Assembly: GCA_029557025.1 (NCBI GenBank)
Contig: JAKPRU010000216.1
Location: 1-5,022 of the forward strand
Direction: 5' to 3'
DNA length: 5,022 nt
Origin: Candidatus Omnitrophota bacterium
GTDB taxonomy: Bacteria; Hinthialibacterota; Hinthialibacteria; Hinthialibacterales; JAKPRU01
Part shown: piece after piece, positions 1 through 5,022 of the stretch
How positions within the stretch are numbered: the first letter of the stretch is position 1
How the letters are laid out: each line of letters opens with the position of its first letter
Program-made: the position numbers and the translations under genes
Notes under the pieces: model-generated
Seen by the model: only the letters and a program-made list of their open reading frames with translations
The model's database searches: none
Told to the model about the DNA's origin: nothing

Positions 1-325
1 CGATAACCGGAACGAGCGCATCGGCATCTTGCGGGGCCAAGACAATGCCGTCTACCTGAGCAGTAATGAAATCCTGTACAATGTTGACTTGGCGCTCATA
101 CTGTGTCTCGGTTTGCGGACCCTGCCAGAGAATCTCCACGCCGAGTTCCTGGCCGGCCGTTTTGGCTCCCGCGTGGACAGTTTGCCAGAATTCGTGCGCG
201 GTTCCTTTGGGGACAACGGCGATCTGCCGTTTACCGGAGCCGCTCTCCGGCGCCCGTCCACACCCCCATCCTAGAACGAATACCGCCGCCATCGATCCCA
301 CAATGAGATACAGATTTTTTTTCAT
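1..325 (-). CDS. ABC-type sugar-binding lipoprotein (ribose/RbsB-like, periplasmic-binding-protein family), 5' part only
   Basis: The first 108 residues of a substrate-binding protein are visible; the gene leaves the window at its left edge. It starts with a short basic MKKN stretch and a hydrophobic segment to about residue 21, followed by Cys22, which fits a lipoprotein signal peptide. The lipobox is poor (Gly-Trp-Gly before the Cys, Leu at -4). From about residue 34 the mature part reads IAVVPKGTAHEFWQTVHAGA, then about 50 residues later DGIVLAPQDADALVPVI. This is the classic first lobe of the Peripla_BP_4/RbsB family (beta strand, F-W contact loop, amphipathic helix, then the D-G-I-V-L-x-P strand). 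Family members bind a sugar or related small molecule outside the cytoplasmic membrane and hand it to an ABC permease; the permease and ATPase are not in the window. The start is chosen because AAGGAG lies 10 bases upstream and the signal sequence begins there. Family assignment is firm; the substrate cannot be read. Confidence 0.9.
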   Translation of the reverse strand, partial: MKKNLYLIVGSMAAVFVLGWGCGRAPESGSGKRQIAVVPKGTAHEFWQTVHAGAKTAGQELGVEILWQGPQTETQYERQVNIVQDFITAQVDGIVLAPQDADALVPVI

Positions 326-335
326 CGGATTTCTA

Positions 336-341
336 CTCCTT
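336..341 (-). promoter_or_regulatory. Ribosome binding site of the sugar-binding lipoprotein gene
   Basis: AAGGAG on the minus strand, 10 bases before the ATG at 325. It decides the start in favour of the codon that opens the signal peptide. Confidence 0.75.
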
Positions 342-367
342 ACCGCATATTCCATGTTCATACGTAA

Positions 368-396
368 ATCCTAGTGTTGTGAGAAGAAAATGTCTT
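368..396 (-). promoter_or_regulatory. Putative sigma70-type promoter for the sugar-binding lipoprotein gene
   Basis: On the minus strand a -35-like AAGACA (391-396) and a -10-like TAGGAT (368-373) are separated by exactly 17 bases. Each matches four of six consensus positions. Transcription would begin near 361, giving a leader of roughly 35 bases before the ATG. The gap of about 210 bases from the PBP gene upstream makes an independent promoter reasonable. This is inferred from sequence only. Confidence 0.4.
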
Positions 397-431
397 GGCT
401 TATTAACCCTGCGGAAAACCCTTCACCTCGA

Positions 432-451
432 CCCTCTCCCGGGGGAGAGGG
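432..451. repeat. Perfect palindromic hairpin, CCCTCTCCC-GG-GGGAGAGGG
   Basis: Two 9-base arms (432-440 and 443-451) pair perfectly around a GG centre. No T-run follows on either strand, so it does not look like a rho-independent terminator. The CCCTCTCCC...GGGAGAGGG core resembles interspersed intergenic palindromes known from many bacterial genomes (REP-like elements). Whether it is repeated in this genome cannot be told from one copy. Confidence 0.6.
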
Positions 452-503
452 AGAAGATGCGTTCTCCTGAGACGGAGGAGATGGCCCTCAATCCCCAATT
501 TTT

Positions 504-524
504 AGTTTCTGGTTTCTAGTGTTT
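504..524. repeat. Short 7-bp-periodic tract (AGTTTCT-GGTTTCT-AGTGTTT)
   Basis: Two near-identical heptamers, AGTTTCT and GGTTTCT, are followed by a degenerate third, AGTGTTT. The tract sits just downstream of the PBP stop codon. It is too short to call a true tandem array but looks like the degenerate edge of a simple intergenic repeat. Confidence 0.35.
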
Positions 525-538
525 GATCTTTCATTCTT

Positions 539-2800
539 TCAAAACCGCCACCAGGGCTTTTGTTTTTGGGGTCCGGGTGTCGGTACGGGTGTGGGAGTGC
601 GAGAAGACATTTCGCGCGGCGGAAACGGAGGCTTGAATGTGGGTTCGATGACAGGAGTAGGAGTAATCTCCTTGCTGCCGGTAGAGGATTTGGAGAGAGC
701 CTCGAATGGGATAATCTCCGGCCCTGTCTTTTTCGATTCACCGGCGAAGATACTCGGCGCGGTTTGATGACGACCGTGCAAGGGGCACGCCATGGAGGGT
801 GCGTTGTTTTCGCGGAATAAGAGTTTGCGCACCCGTGTGCAGTAAGGGGTACTGAGCGCGCCGCTGTCCAGGCAAATGTCTTTTTCGATCACGCCTTCCG
901 GCATATCGAACTCCCCGAAGAGGTCGGGCCGAATTTCAATGGCCCGTTTCATGAATTCTATCCAGATTGGGAGAGCCACACGGGAGCCTGTCATGCGATA
1001 TCCCAGAGACCGATTTGATTCGAAACCGACAAAGACCACGCACACGAAGTCTCTCCCGTATCCCGCGAACCAGGCATTGGTGCAGTTATCCGTGGTTCCG
1101 GTTTTTCCGACGAGGGGTGTCTCGATCTGTTTTGACACTTCGGCGCCGGTTCCGTAACGTGTGACTCCATCCAGGAGGCCTGTCATGATTCGCGCCGACT
1201 GGGGATCAAGGGTCCGACGGCCTCGCCATCGTTGTTCGTACAGTGTTCGGGAAATCTGGGCATCGCTTCGTTTTTGCTCCACCACCTTGCTGACAGCGTA
1301 CGGTTCGGTAAGGATGCCGCCGGTCGCGAAAACCCCGTAGGCTCGTGCCAGCTCCAGAGGGGTCATCTCTTCGGATCCCAGGGCGATGGTCAGGTCGGTC
1401 TTATGGAGCCTCATGTCCAATGTCTGTCGGCAGAAGCGATGCAGAGTCAAGATGGCGGAAGTCTGGGACCGTCGCAAATGCTGCAAGAGCCATACGCTGC
1501 CGGCGTTCATGGATTCCGCCAGTGCCTCGTGCATGGTCACAAGCCCGTGATACTTGCCGTCGAAGTTCTCCGGTGTCCAGGAATTTCCTCCGAAGTGAAA
1601 GGTCTGCGGTCGATCCTCGATAAATGAGGCGGGAGTGAGACCCTGCGTTATCGCACATGCGTACAGGATGGGTTTGAATGCGCTGCCCGGTTGGCGTCGG
1701 GCCTGTGTCGCCCGGATGAATTTCCCGGCGTTCTGTTCATCGTCAAAATCGTATCCGCCGACCAGGGCAAGAATCTTGCCGGTGGAGGGTTGAAGGGCCA
1801 CGAGAGCGCCCTGGACATAATTGTCCCGTGTCACTCGATAGATCAGCCCGGATGCCCCTTTCTCCACGCTGACAGCGATGCACATTTCCGGTTCCAGCAC
1901 CCCGAAATCGTCATACCAGCTTTCCGTTGCATCGAAGATTGCCGCTCGTGGCAGTTCGCCCCCTTCAATGCGCGGGAACGTCACAAGAACCTGGGTTGCA
2001 CCCGGTACGCAGGGAGCTGCGACGAATGCATCATACACATGGCCGGGGAGGAGTTGCTTCGGATTCTGCGCATTGGGCGCGCTGTTGACCGGCTCTCCCC
2101 ATCGGCTGCCGTGTTGCTTCCGTCGCCGCTTCTCATGTTCCTCGATACCGTGACGCAAAGCGCTGACCGCGGCATCTTGAAGGGGAGAGACCAGAGTGGT
2201 TTCTACGTCTACTCCAGTGCCTCCCAGGACAATCGGATGCCCATCCGGATCGAGGATTTCGCCGCGTTGGAACTGTCTGCGCACATAGGCGTTGAAATAG
2301 GGATAGGTATTCACAAAAGGCTTTCGCTTTTCGGAGCGGTCCCGCAGCTTAAACGGCTCTTCCACTGCCTGACGGCATTCTTCCTCAGTGATATACCCCT
2401 CGCTGAGCATGGCCTGTAATGCAACGGTGGCGCGGTATTGGGCTCCTTCCGGATTCACAAACGGCGACCAGAGGTTCGGTCTCTGAAGGATACCGGCGAG
2501 CATGGCGCACTCTTTCAGGTTCAGCTGACTGACCGGTTTACCGAAGTAATACTGGGCGGCCGCCGCAACGCCGTTTATATTCCCGTTTCGATCTCCCAGA
2601 AACACTTGGTTGAGATAGATTTCCAGGATTTCGGACTTGCTGTAATGGCGTTCGATTTGAAGCGCCAATCGTGCTTCCTTGATTTTTGAGTCATAGGTTC
2701 GTGTACGCGGCGAGCCGTCGCCGAGGATATGATTGACGTACAAATCTTTTGCCAGCTGGGTGGTCAGGGTGCTGGCTCCCTGGCGAACCCGTCCTGAGAT
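539..2800 (-). CDS. PBP1A-type class A penicillin-binding protein, part after the in-frame stop (rest of glycosyltransferase plus transpeptidase)
   Basis: The frame continues directly after the TAG at 2801-2803 for 753 codons to a TGA. Numbering uses the joined 904-residue frame starting at 3253. The remaining GT51 motifs follow: QGASTLTTQLAK at 158-169, KIKEA (about 190-194), EIYLNQVFLG (211-220) and AAAQYYFGK (about 231-239). An OB-like linker comes next, then the transpeptidase domain with the active-site serine in SAFK (S524, K527), SMN (581-583) and KTGT (717-720). All three penicillin-binding motifs are present. The last 80 or so residues are a Pro/Thr/Ser/Lys-rich tail ending PWWRF. 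Intact family members polymerise lipid II into glycan strands and cross-link the stem peptides at the outer face of the membrane. On its own this part lacks the membrane anchor and the catalytic Glu. The first possible start, a TTG at 2743, has no ribosome binding site, so independent translation is unlikely. Confidence 0.9.
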   Translation of the reverse strand: MSGRVRQGASTLTTQLAKDLYVNHILGDGSPRTRTYDSKIKEARLALQIERHYSKSEILEIYLNQVFLGDRNGNINGVAAAAQYYFGKPVSQLNLKECAMLAGILQRPNLWSPFVNPEGAQYRATVALQAMLSEGYITEEECRQAVEEPFKLRDRSEKRKPFVNTYPYFNAYVRRQFQRGEILDPDGHPIVLGGTGVDVETTLVSPLQDAAVSALRHGIEEHEKRRRKQHGSRWGEPVNSAPNAQNPKQLLPGHVYDAFVAAPCVPGATQVLVTFPRIEGGELPRAAIFDATESWYDDFGVLEPEMCIAVSVEKGASGLIYRVTRDNYVQGALVALQPSTGKILALVGGYDFDDEQNAGKFIRATQARRQPGSAFKPILYACAITQGLTPASFIEDRPQTFHFGGNSWTPENFDGKYHGLVTMHEALAESMNAGSVWLLQHLRRSQTSAILTLHRFCRQTLDMRLHKTDLTIALGSEEMTPLELARAYGVFATGGILTEPYAVSKVVEQKRSDAQISRTLYEQRWRGRRTLDPQSARIMTGLLDGVTRYGTGAEVSKQIETPLVGKTGTTDNCTNAWFAGYGRDFVCVVFVGFESNRSLGYRMTGSRVALPIWIEFMKRAIEIRPDLFGEFDMPEGVIEKDICLDSGALSTPYCTRVRKLLFRENNAPSMACPLHGRHQTAPSIFAGESKKTGPEIIPFEALSKSSTGSKEITPTPVIEPTFKPPFPPREMSSRTPTPVPTPGPQKQKPWWRF

Positions 2801-2803
2801 CTA
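2801..2803 (-). other. In-frame amber codon (TAG) interrupting the PBP1A gene
   Basis: Codon 151 of the frame that starts at 3253. The residues before it (IDPIRIPKAFYVN) and after it (ISGRVRQGASTLTTQ) align without gap to the GT51 family. The TAG falls where family members commonly have Leu (E. coli PBP1a reads VALFSGHASQGAST from memory). A TTG-to-TAG change would explain it. Both sides are in the same frame, so this is not a frameshift. The other complete gene ends visible here use TAA (tuf, rpmG, STAS gene) or TGA (dehydrogenase, PBP); none uses TAG, though five is too few to mean much. Confidence 0.95.
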
Positions 2804-3253
2804 ATTGACATAGAATGCTTTGGGAATGCGAATCGGATCGATTCCCGGATGCTTGTAGAATCGTTTGTCCTCCAGGGCAACCACCGCGTTGATCAGGTTT
2901 GGAGGCAGCTCCTCCAGAGTGACTTGCTGGCGGTTGACCCCGCCTGCTCCCAGGATCTCATGAATCAGGTTTCCCTGGGAGTCCAGGAACCGCGAGGGAA
3001 TCTCCGGGCGATAATTCTCCAGGTAGGGAATTTTCGGCATGGCATCCAGGTAACTTCGAACCCATGCCACCCCCATGCCGACTACTGCGCAAAGGCAGAA
3101 GAAAAAGAGCGCCGCAAAAGAGATCAAGACCCATTGCAGGGTTTTTGCGGTTCTGGAAATCTCTCGACGCGGGCTGCGCACCGGTTGCTCCGGTTCGAGT
3201 TGCACCGGCGGAAGACGATCCTGATATGTGTCTGTCGAGAAGGATGCTATCAT
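2801..3253 (-). CDS. PBP1A-type class A penicillin-binding protein, N-terminal part up to the in-frame stop
   Basis: 150 residues before the TAG. Residues 1-37 are a basic, Pro-rich cytoplasmic segment, and about 38-65 form a single membrane span rich in Leu, Phe, Val and Ala. The extracytoplasmic start of the GT51 glycosyltransferase follows, with the first catalytic motif at 127-137 (LEDKRFYKHPG); E128 is the expected catalytic glutamate. The start at 3253 is preferred over the ATG at 3277 because it overlaps the dehydrogenase stop as ATGA and has AAAGGA six bases upstream. The fragment alone anchors in the membrane but lacks the rest of the GT domain and the whole transpeptidase, so it should be inactive. 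Joined with the downstream frame the protein would be 904 residues, within or slightly above the usual PBP1A range. The gene is either a young pseudogene, a sequencing artefact, or decoded through UAG. Confidence 0.9.
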   Translation of the reverse strand: MIASFSTDTYQDRLPPVQLEPEQPVRSPRREISRTAKTLQWVLISFAALFFFCLCAVVGMGVAWVRSYLDAMPKIPYLENYRPEIPSRFLDSQGNLIHEILGAGGVNRQQVTLEELPPNLINAVVALEDKRFYKHPGIDPIRIPKAFYVN

Positions 3254-4215
3254 GCCGATTCCTTTGTTTTCAGGCAAATTTTCAATGTTCCGGCTCGGCA
3301 GGCGTGTTTCCAGGCTTCTTCTGCCTGATCCAGGGGATAGGTTGCCTCAATGAGACGTTCTACCGGAAGGTCCGTCCGTTCCAGGAATCGTATTGCAGCA
3401 GGCAGCCTGCCGCATCGGGAGCCGACGATGGTGACTTCGTTGACAACCGACACGGCCAAGTTGAGCGGTTCCGAGCGTTCGACAGTGCTTTTCAGCACAA
3501 TCGTGCCTCTGGGGCGGACGATCCGCTGGGCACACACGAGACCCGCAACGGTTCCGCTTGCCTCAATCACCATGTCGAATTGCGCGACCAGGTCGTTCCC
3601 GATCTCGTTTTCATGCAGACATCGCATTTCTGGAATCGACTTCCATTTCGACGGATGATGGCCGATCAGTAGAACCGGGCCTGTGTGGCGTTGTGCAAAC
3701 ACCATGGCAGCCAGGAGTCCCAACTTTCCGTCCCCGATAATTGCCATGGAATCCATCGGGCGGACAAGAACCTGCTCAAAAATCTCCAGAACCGCTGCCA
3801 ACGGTTCGGCGAATACGGCGCGTTCATCCGGGATTGAGTCCGGTACGGGGACGAGATTCTTCTCCGGCAATGTCAGCTGTTCGGCAAAGCATCCGGGCCG
3901 ACCGGAGATTCCCAATACGGTGCGGTTGGGGCAGTGGCGTTCGAGACCACTGTGACACCAGTTGCAGTTGCCGCACCCGCAATTGATCTCGCCGACCACG
4001 CGCATACCTGCCGACAATGCGCCTGTGGTGTCCAGAAGCGTGCCCACAAATTCGTGGCCCAGCGTACCGTCGTATCCCATGTACCCTTTTGCCAGTTCGA
4101 GGTCTGTGCGGCAGATTCCGGCCAGACGGAGGGCGATCCGTGGCTCTCCGCCGGGGGTGGGCAAGGGGATTTCCTCAATCCGAACTTGTTTTCCATGCAG
4201 AAAAAGCGATTTCAT
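3250..4215 (-). CDS. Zinc-dependent medium-chain alcohol/polyol dehydrogenase (MDR superfamily)
   Basis: A complete 321-residue protein, a little shorter than the usual 340-350. The GroES-like N-terminal domain shows catalytic-zinc ligands C35 (GICRTD) and H54-E55 (GHEFVG), with E137 in AEPLAAVLEI. The structural-zinc cysteines C81, C84, C87 and C95 have the canonical 3-3-8 spacing. A Rossmann NAD(P)-binding fold follows, with the glycine motif IIGDGKLG (G161, G163, G166). Members of this family oxidise alcohols, polyols or threonine, or reduce the carbonyl, in the cytosol; the substrate cannot be read. The start gives the typical opening (MKSLFLHGKQVRIEEIPLP), but no clear ribosome binding site precedes it, so it may be weakly translated or leaderless. 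Its TGA overlaps the PBP start as ATGA, implying a two-gene unit with coupled translation. Confidence 0.92.
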   Translation of the reverse strand: MKSLFLHGKQVRIEEIPLPTPGGEPRIALRLAGICRTDLELAKGYMGYDGTLGHEFVGTLLDTTGALSAGMRVVGEINCGCGNCNWCHSGLERHCPNRTVLGISGRPGCFAEQLTLPEKNLVPVPDSIPDERAVFAEPLAAVLEIFEQVLVRPMDSMAIIGDGKLGLLAAMVFAQRHTGPVLLIGHHPSKWKSIPEMRCLHENEIGNDLVAQFDMVIEASGTVAGLVCAQRIVRPRGTIVLKSTVERSEPLNLAVSVVNEVTIVGSRCGRLPAAIRFLERTDLPVERLIEATYPLDQAEEAWKHACRAGTLKICLKTKESA

Positions 4216-4315
4216 TCAAATATCCGAATGTCCATGCAGAACCGATTCACTTCGTGGTATGGTCATTATGTATCTATAACATATAACGCGGCAGGAGGTA
4301 TGTGAGGTAACCGAG
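4216..4315. promoter_or_regulatory. Divergent intergenic region between the dehydrogenase and STAS genes
   Basis: About 100 bases separate the two divergent starts, so promoters for both directions should lie here. An AT-rich core (4263-4287) stands out from its surroundings. It contains two TATAAC boxes (4275-4280 and 4282-4287), candidate -10 elements for the plus-strand gene. It also holds a small dyad, TATGT-N7-ACATA (4267-4271 and 4279-4283), that could be an operator. No convincing -35 is correctly spaced, so the assignment is tentative. Confidence 0.35.
4304..4308 (+). promoter_or_regulatory. Ribosome binding site of the STAS-domain gene
   Basis: GAGGT lies seven bases before the ATG at 4316. 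A stronger AGGAGGT at 4293-4299 is immediately followed by ATG-TGA, a start-stop pair with zero spacing that is unlikely to be used. The nearer GAGGT therefore decides the start. Confidence 0.6.
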
Positions 4316-4651
4316 ATGATTACCCGCGAAGATGTCGGGGACGTAACGATTCTGGTTGAGTCGGAAAATGATTTTCTCGCCGACACGACCGCATTGAAAG
4401 AGATGTGTTCCCAGTTGCTCGAAGAAGGGCGCAGGCAGGTCATTCTTGATTTGCAGAATGTGTTTGTTGTAACGAGCGTTTATCTCGGCGGGTTGCTGTC
4501 GGTCACAAAGACCTTTCGTGAAAAGAAGGGGGTTCTGAAACTGGTGCATTTGCAGCCTGCGGTTTCCTCCGTTATGGAGATGACGCGCCTTTCACGGATC
4601 ATCGAGGTTTTCAATGACAGGGAAACGGCGATCAAATCCTTTTCCCAATAA
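4316..4651 (+). CDS. Small STAS-domain protein (anti-anti-sigma-factor-like)
   Basis: A complete 111-residue single-domain protein. The fold is recognisable: an N-terminal strand pair (VTILVES), a helix (about 24-37), the strand VILDLQNV (42-49), the loop before the helix LGGLLSVTKTFREKKG (57-72), the strand LKLVHLQP (74-81), and a final helix with the MEMTRLSRIIEVFNDRETAI ending common in the family. STAS domains bind partner proteins such as anti-sigma factors or serine kinases in the cytosol and usually switch by phosphorylation of a Ser/Thr in the loop. Here the loop reads VVTSVYLGG (51-59) instead of the usual D-S-S-G-L-G or S-S-A-G-L. Ser54 or Thr53 may still be modified, but the position of the SpoIIAA phosphoserine appears to be Val55 and the conserved Gly is Tyr56. 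No kinase, phosphatase or sigma factor is adjacent. Domain call firm, role inferred. Confidence 0.85.
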   Translation: MITREDVGDVTILVESENDFLADTTALKEMCSQLLEEGRRQVILDLQNVFVVTSVYLGGLLSVTKTFREKKGVLKLVHLQPAVSSVMEMTRLSRIIEVFNDRETAIKSFSQ

Positions 4652-4669
4652 TGAGTTCGGCAGGGATGG

Positions 4670-4722
4670 TCCTTAAAAATCGGATGAGGAGAGGCGACAT
4701 ACGTCTCTCCTCACCCGGTTTG
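4670..4722 (-). terminator. Hairpin terminator of tuf-rpmG, shared with the convergent STAS gene
   Basis: Arms 4685-4696 and 4702-4713 form a 12-pair stem (one G-T pair) around a 5-base loop ACATA. On the minus strand the stem is followed after a few bases by TTTTT (4674-4678), a good intrinsic terminator for the tuf-rpmG transcript. On the plus strand it is followed by a looser GGTTTGTTTGG stretch, so it may also stop the STAS transcript, less efficiently. It fills the gap of 85 bases between two converging genes, as expected for a bidirectional terminator. Confidence 0.8.
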
Positions 4723-4736
4723 TTTGGACGCATTTC

Positions 4737-4889
4737 TTATCGGGTTTCGCGATGAAGTGTATGCCGTCCGCAAAAACGGCAATACTTTTTCATTTCAAGC
4801 CGTTCGGGATGCGTGCGTTTGTTTTTCTTACAGCTGTAATTCCGCTGTTTGCATTCCGTACAGGCGATTAAGATCTGTTCCCTTGGCAT
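4737..4889 (-). CDS. rpmG: 50S ribosomal protein L33
   Basis: A complete 50-residue protein, the normal length for L33. It carries the two zinc-ribbon pairs C10-x2-C13 (ACTEC) and C37-x2-C40 (YCRFC), so it is the zinc-binding (C+) form. The typical core around [22 protein letters not shown] and the HTLHRETR end are present. L33 is a small protein of the large ribosomal subunit near the exit-site tRNA. The start has GAGGT seven bases upstream. It lies 24 bases after the EF-Tu stop and is very likely co-transcribed with tuf. A terminator follows directly, so the secE gene that often comes next is not here. Confidence 0.96.
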   Translation of the reverse strand: MPREQILIACTECKQRNYSCKKNKRTHPERLEMKKYCRFCGRHTLHRETR

Positions 4890-4913
4890 GATTGTAACCT
4901 CGTAAATATCCCT

Positions 4914-5022
4914 TTATTCGATGATTTCCGCGACGACACCGGCGCCGACGGTCCGACCGCCTTCCCGGATGGCGAACCGCAACTCCGGCTCCATTGCGAT
5001 CGGCGTGATCAACTCACCCCGT
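4914..5022 (-). CDS. tuf: Elongation factor Tu, C-terminal end only
   Basis: The last 35 residues before a TAA; the rest lies beyond the right edge. The sequence ([20 protein letters not shown], then [13 protein letters not shown]) is the highly conserved end of domain 3 of EF-Tu. EF-Tu is the GTPase that brings aminoacyl-tRNA to the ribosome. It is followed after 24 bases by rpmG in the same direction, a common arrangement. One odd point is PEL where many sequences have EGL or KGL before RFAIREGG; this is ordinary lineage variation. Confidence 0.97.
   Translation of the reverse strand, partial: RGELITPIAMEPELRFAIREGGRTVGAGVVAEIIE

Larger units (their letters stand above)
397..538. other. 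Intergenic region with dispersed-repeat-like elements, no gene
   Basis: Spacer between the PBP1A stop codon and the promoter of the lipoprotein gene. I see no credible coding frame. It contains a perfect GC-rich hairpin (432-451), a second weak inverted repeat of TCTCC/GGAGA (463-481), and a short 7-bp-periodic GTTTCT tract next to the PBP stop. There is no clear intrinsic terminator with a T-run on the minus strand, so how the PBP transcript ends is not evident. Confidence 0.6.

Noticed and set aside
432..451. The GC-rich palindrome as an intrinsic terminator
   Set aside because: Neither strand has a T-run after the stem, so it is better described as a repeat.
1691..2419. A 242-codon open frame on the plus strand antisense to the PBP gene
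   Set aside because: It lies wholly within the PBP transpeptidase/linker coding sequence and resembles no family. It has no sensible start region, while the opposite strand has clear PBP motifs.
2744..2803. A frameshift as the cause of the split PBP gene
   Set aside because: The frames on both sides of the TAG are the same (the distance is divisible by three) and family alignment continues without gap, so a nonsense codon is the only lesion.
3254..3277. Upstream ATG at 3277 as the PBP start
   Set aside because: It would add eight residues inside the dehydrogenase gene. The ATG at 3253 has AAAGGA at good spacing and the ATGA overlap.
3064..3672. A 202-codon plus-strand open frame over the PBP start and dehydrogenase end
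   Set aside because: It is a Cys/Arg/Pro-rich shadow of two well-supported minus-strand genes with no recognisable domain.
4293..4305. AGGAGGT followed by ATG-TGA as a start-stop leader peptide
   Set aside because: There is no space between the ribosome binding site and the ATG, so initiation there is implausible. The real start at 4316 has its own GAGGT.
4890..4913. A tRNA gene between tuf and rpmG
   Set aside because: The gap is only 24 bases and holds just the ribosome binding site of rpmG.

Overview
The window comes from a bacterial chromosome of moderate G+C content (roughly the mid-50s per cent by eye). It carries ordinary core and metabolic genes, mostly on the minus strand. A Gram-negative or otherwise non-model didermic lineage is plausible: there is a long class A penicillin-binding protein (PBP1A type) with a Pro/Thr-rich tail, an ABC sugar-binding lipoprotein, and intergenic palindromic and TTTCT-type repeats. 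The sequence does not let me name a phylum, and I see no phage, CRISPR, transposase or rRNA/tRNA signal.

Layout. Positions 1-325 (minus) hold the N-terminal third of an ABC-type sugar-binding lipoprotein that runs off the left edge, preceded by a good ribosome binding site and a plausible sigma70 promoter. Positions 397-538 are intergenic and carry a perfect 9-bp hairpin repeat and a short 7-bp-periodic GTTTCT tract. Positions 539-3253 (minus) hold one long reading frame for a PBP1A-type bifunctional peptidoglycan synthase. It is interrupted once, at 2801-2803, by an in-frame TAG inside the glycosyltransferase domain. Its start overlaps by ATGA the end of a zinc-dependent medium-chain dehydrogenase (3250-4215, minus), so the two genes look translationally coupled. 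A divergent intergenic region of about 100 bp separates the dehydrogenase from a small plus-strand STAS-domain protein (4316-4651). That gene converges on rpmG (L33, 4737-4889, minus), with a strong shared hairpin terminator between them. The right edge holds the last 35 codons of tuf (EF-Tu, minus), 24 bases upstream of rpmG and probably co-transcribed with it.

How the genes relate. tuf-rpmG is a translation operon that ends at the terminator. The dehydrogenase and PBP1A form a two-gene unit whose functional link is not obvious. The STAS protein is a lone gene, presumably a member of a partner-switching or other regulatory interaction encoded elsewhere. The observation most worth checking is the single amber codon in an otherwise intact PBP1A frame: a sequencing error, a recent null mutation, or UAG readthrough/recoding. 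I found no convincing novel multi-gene system in this window.
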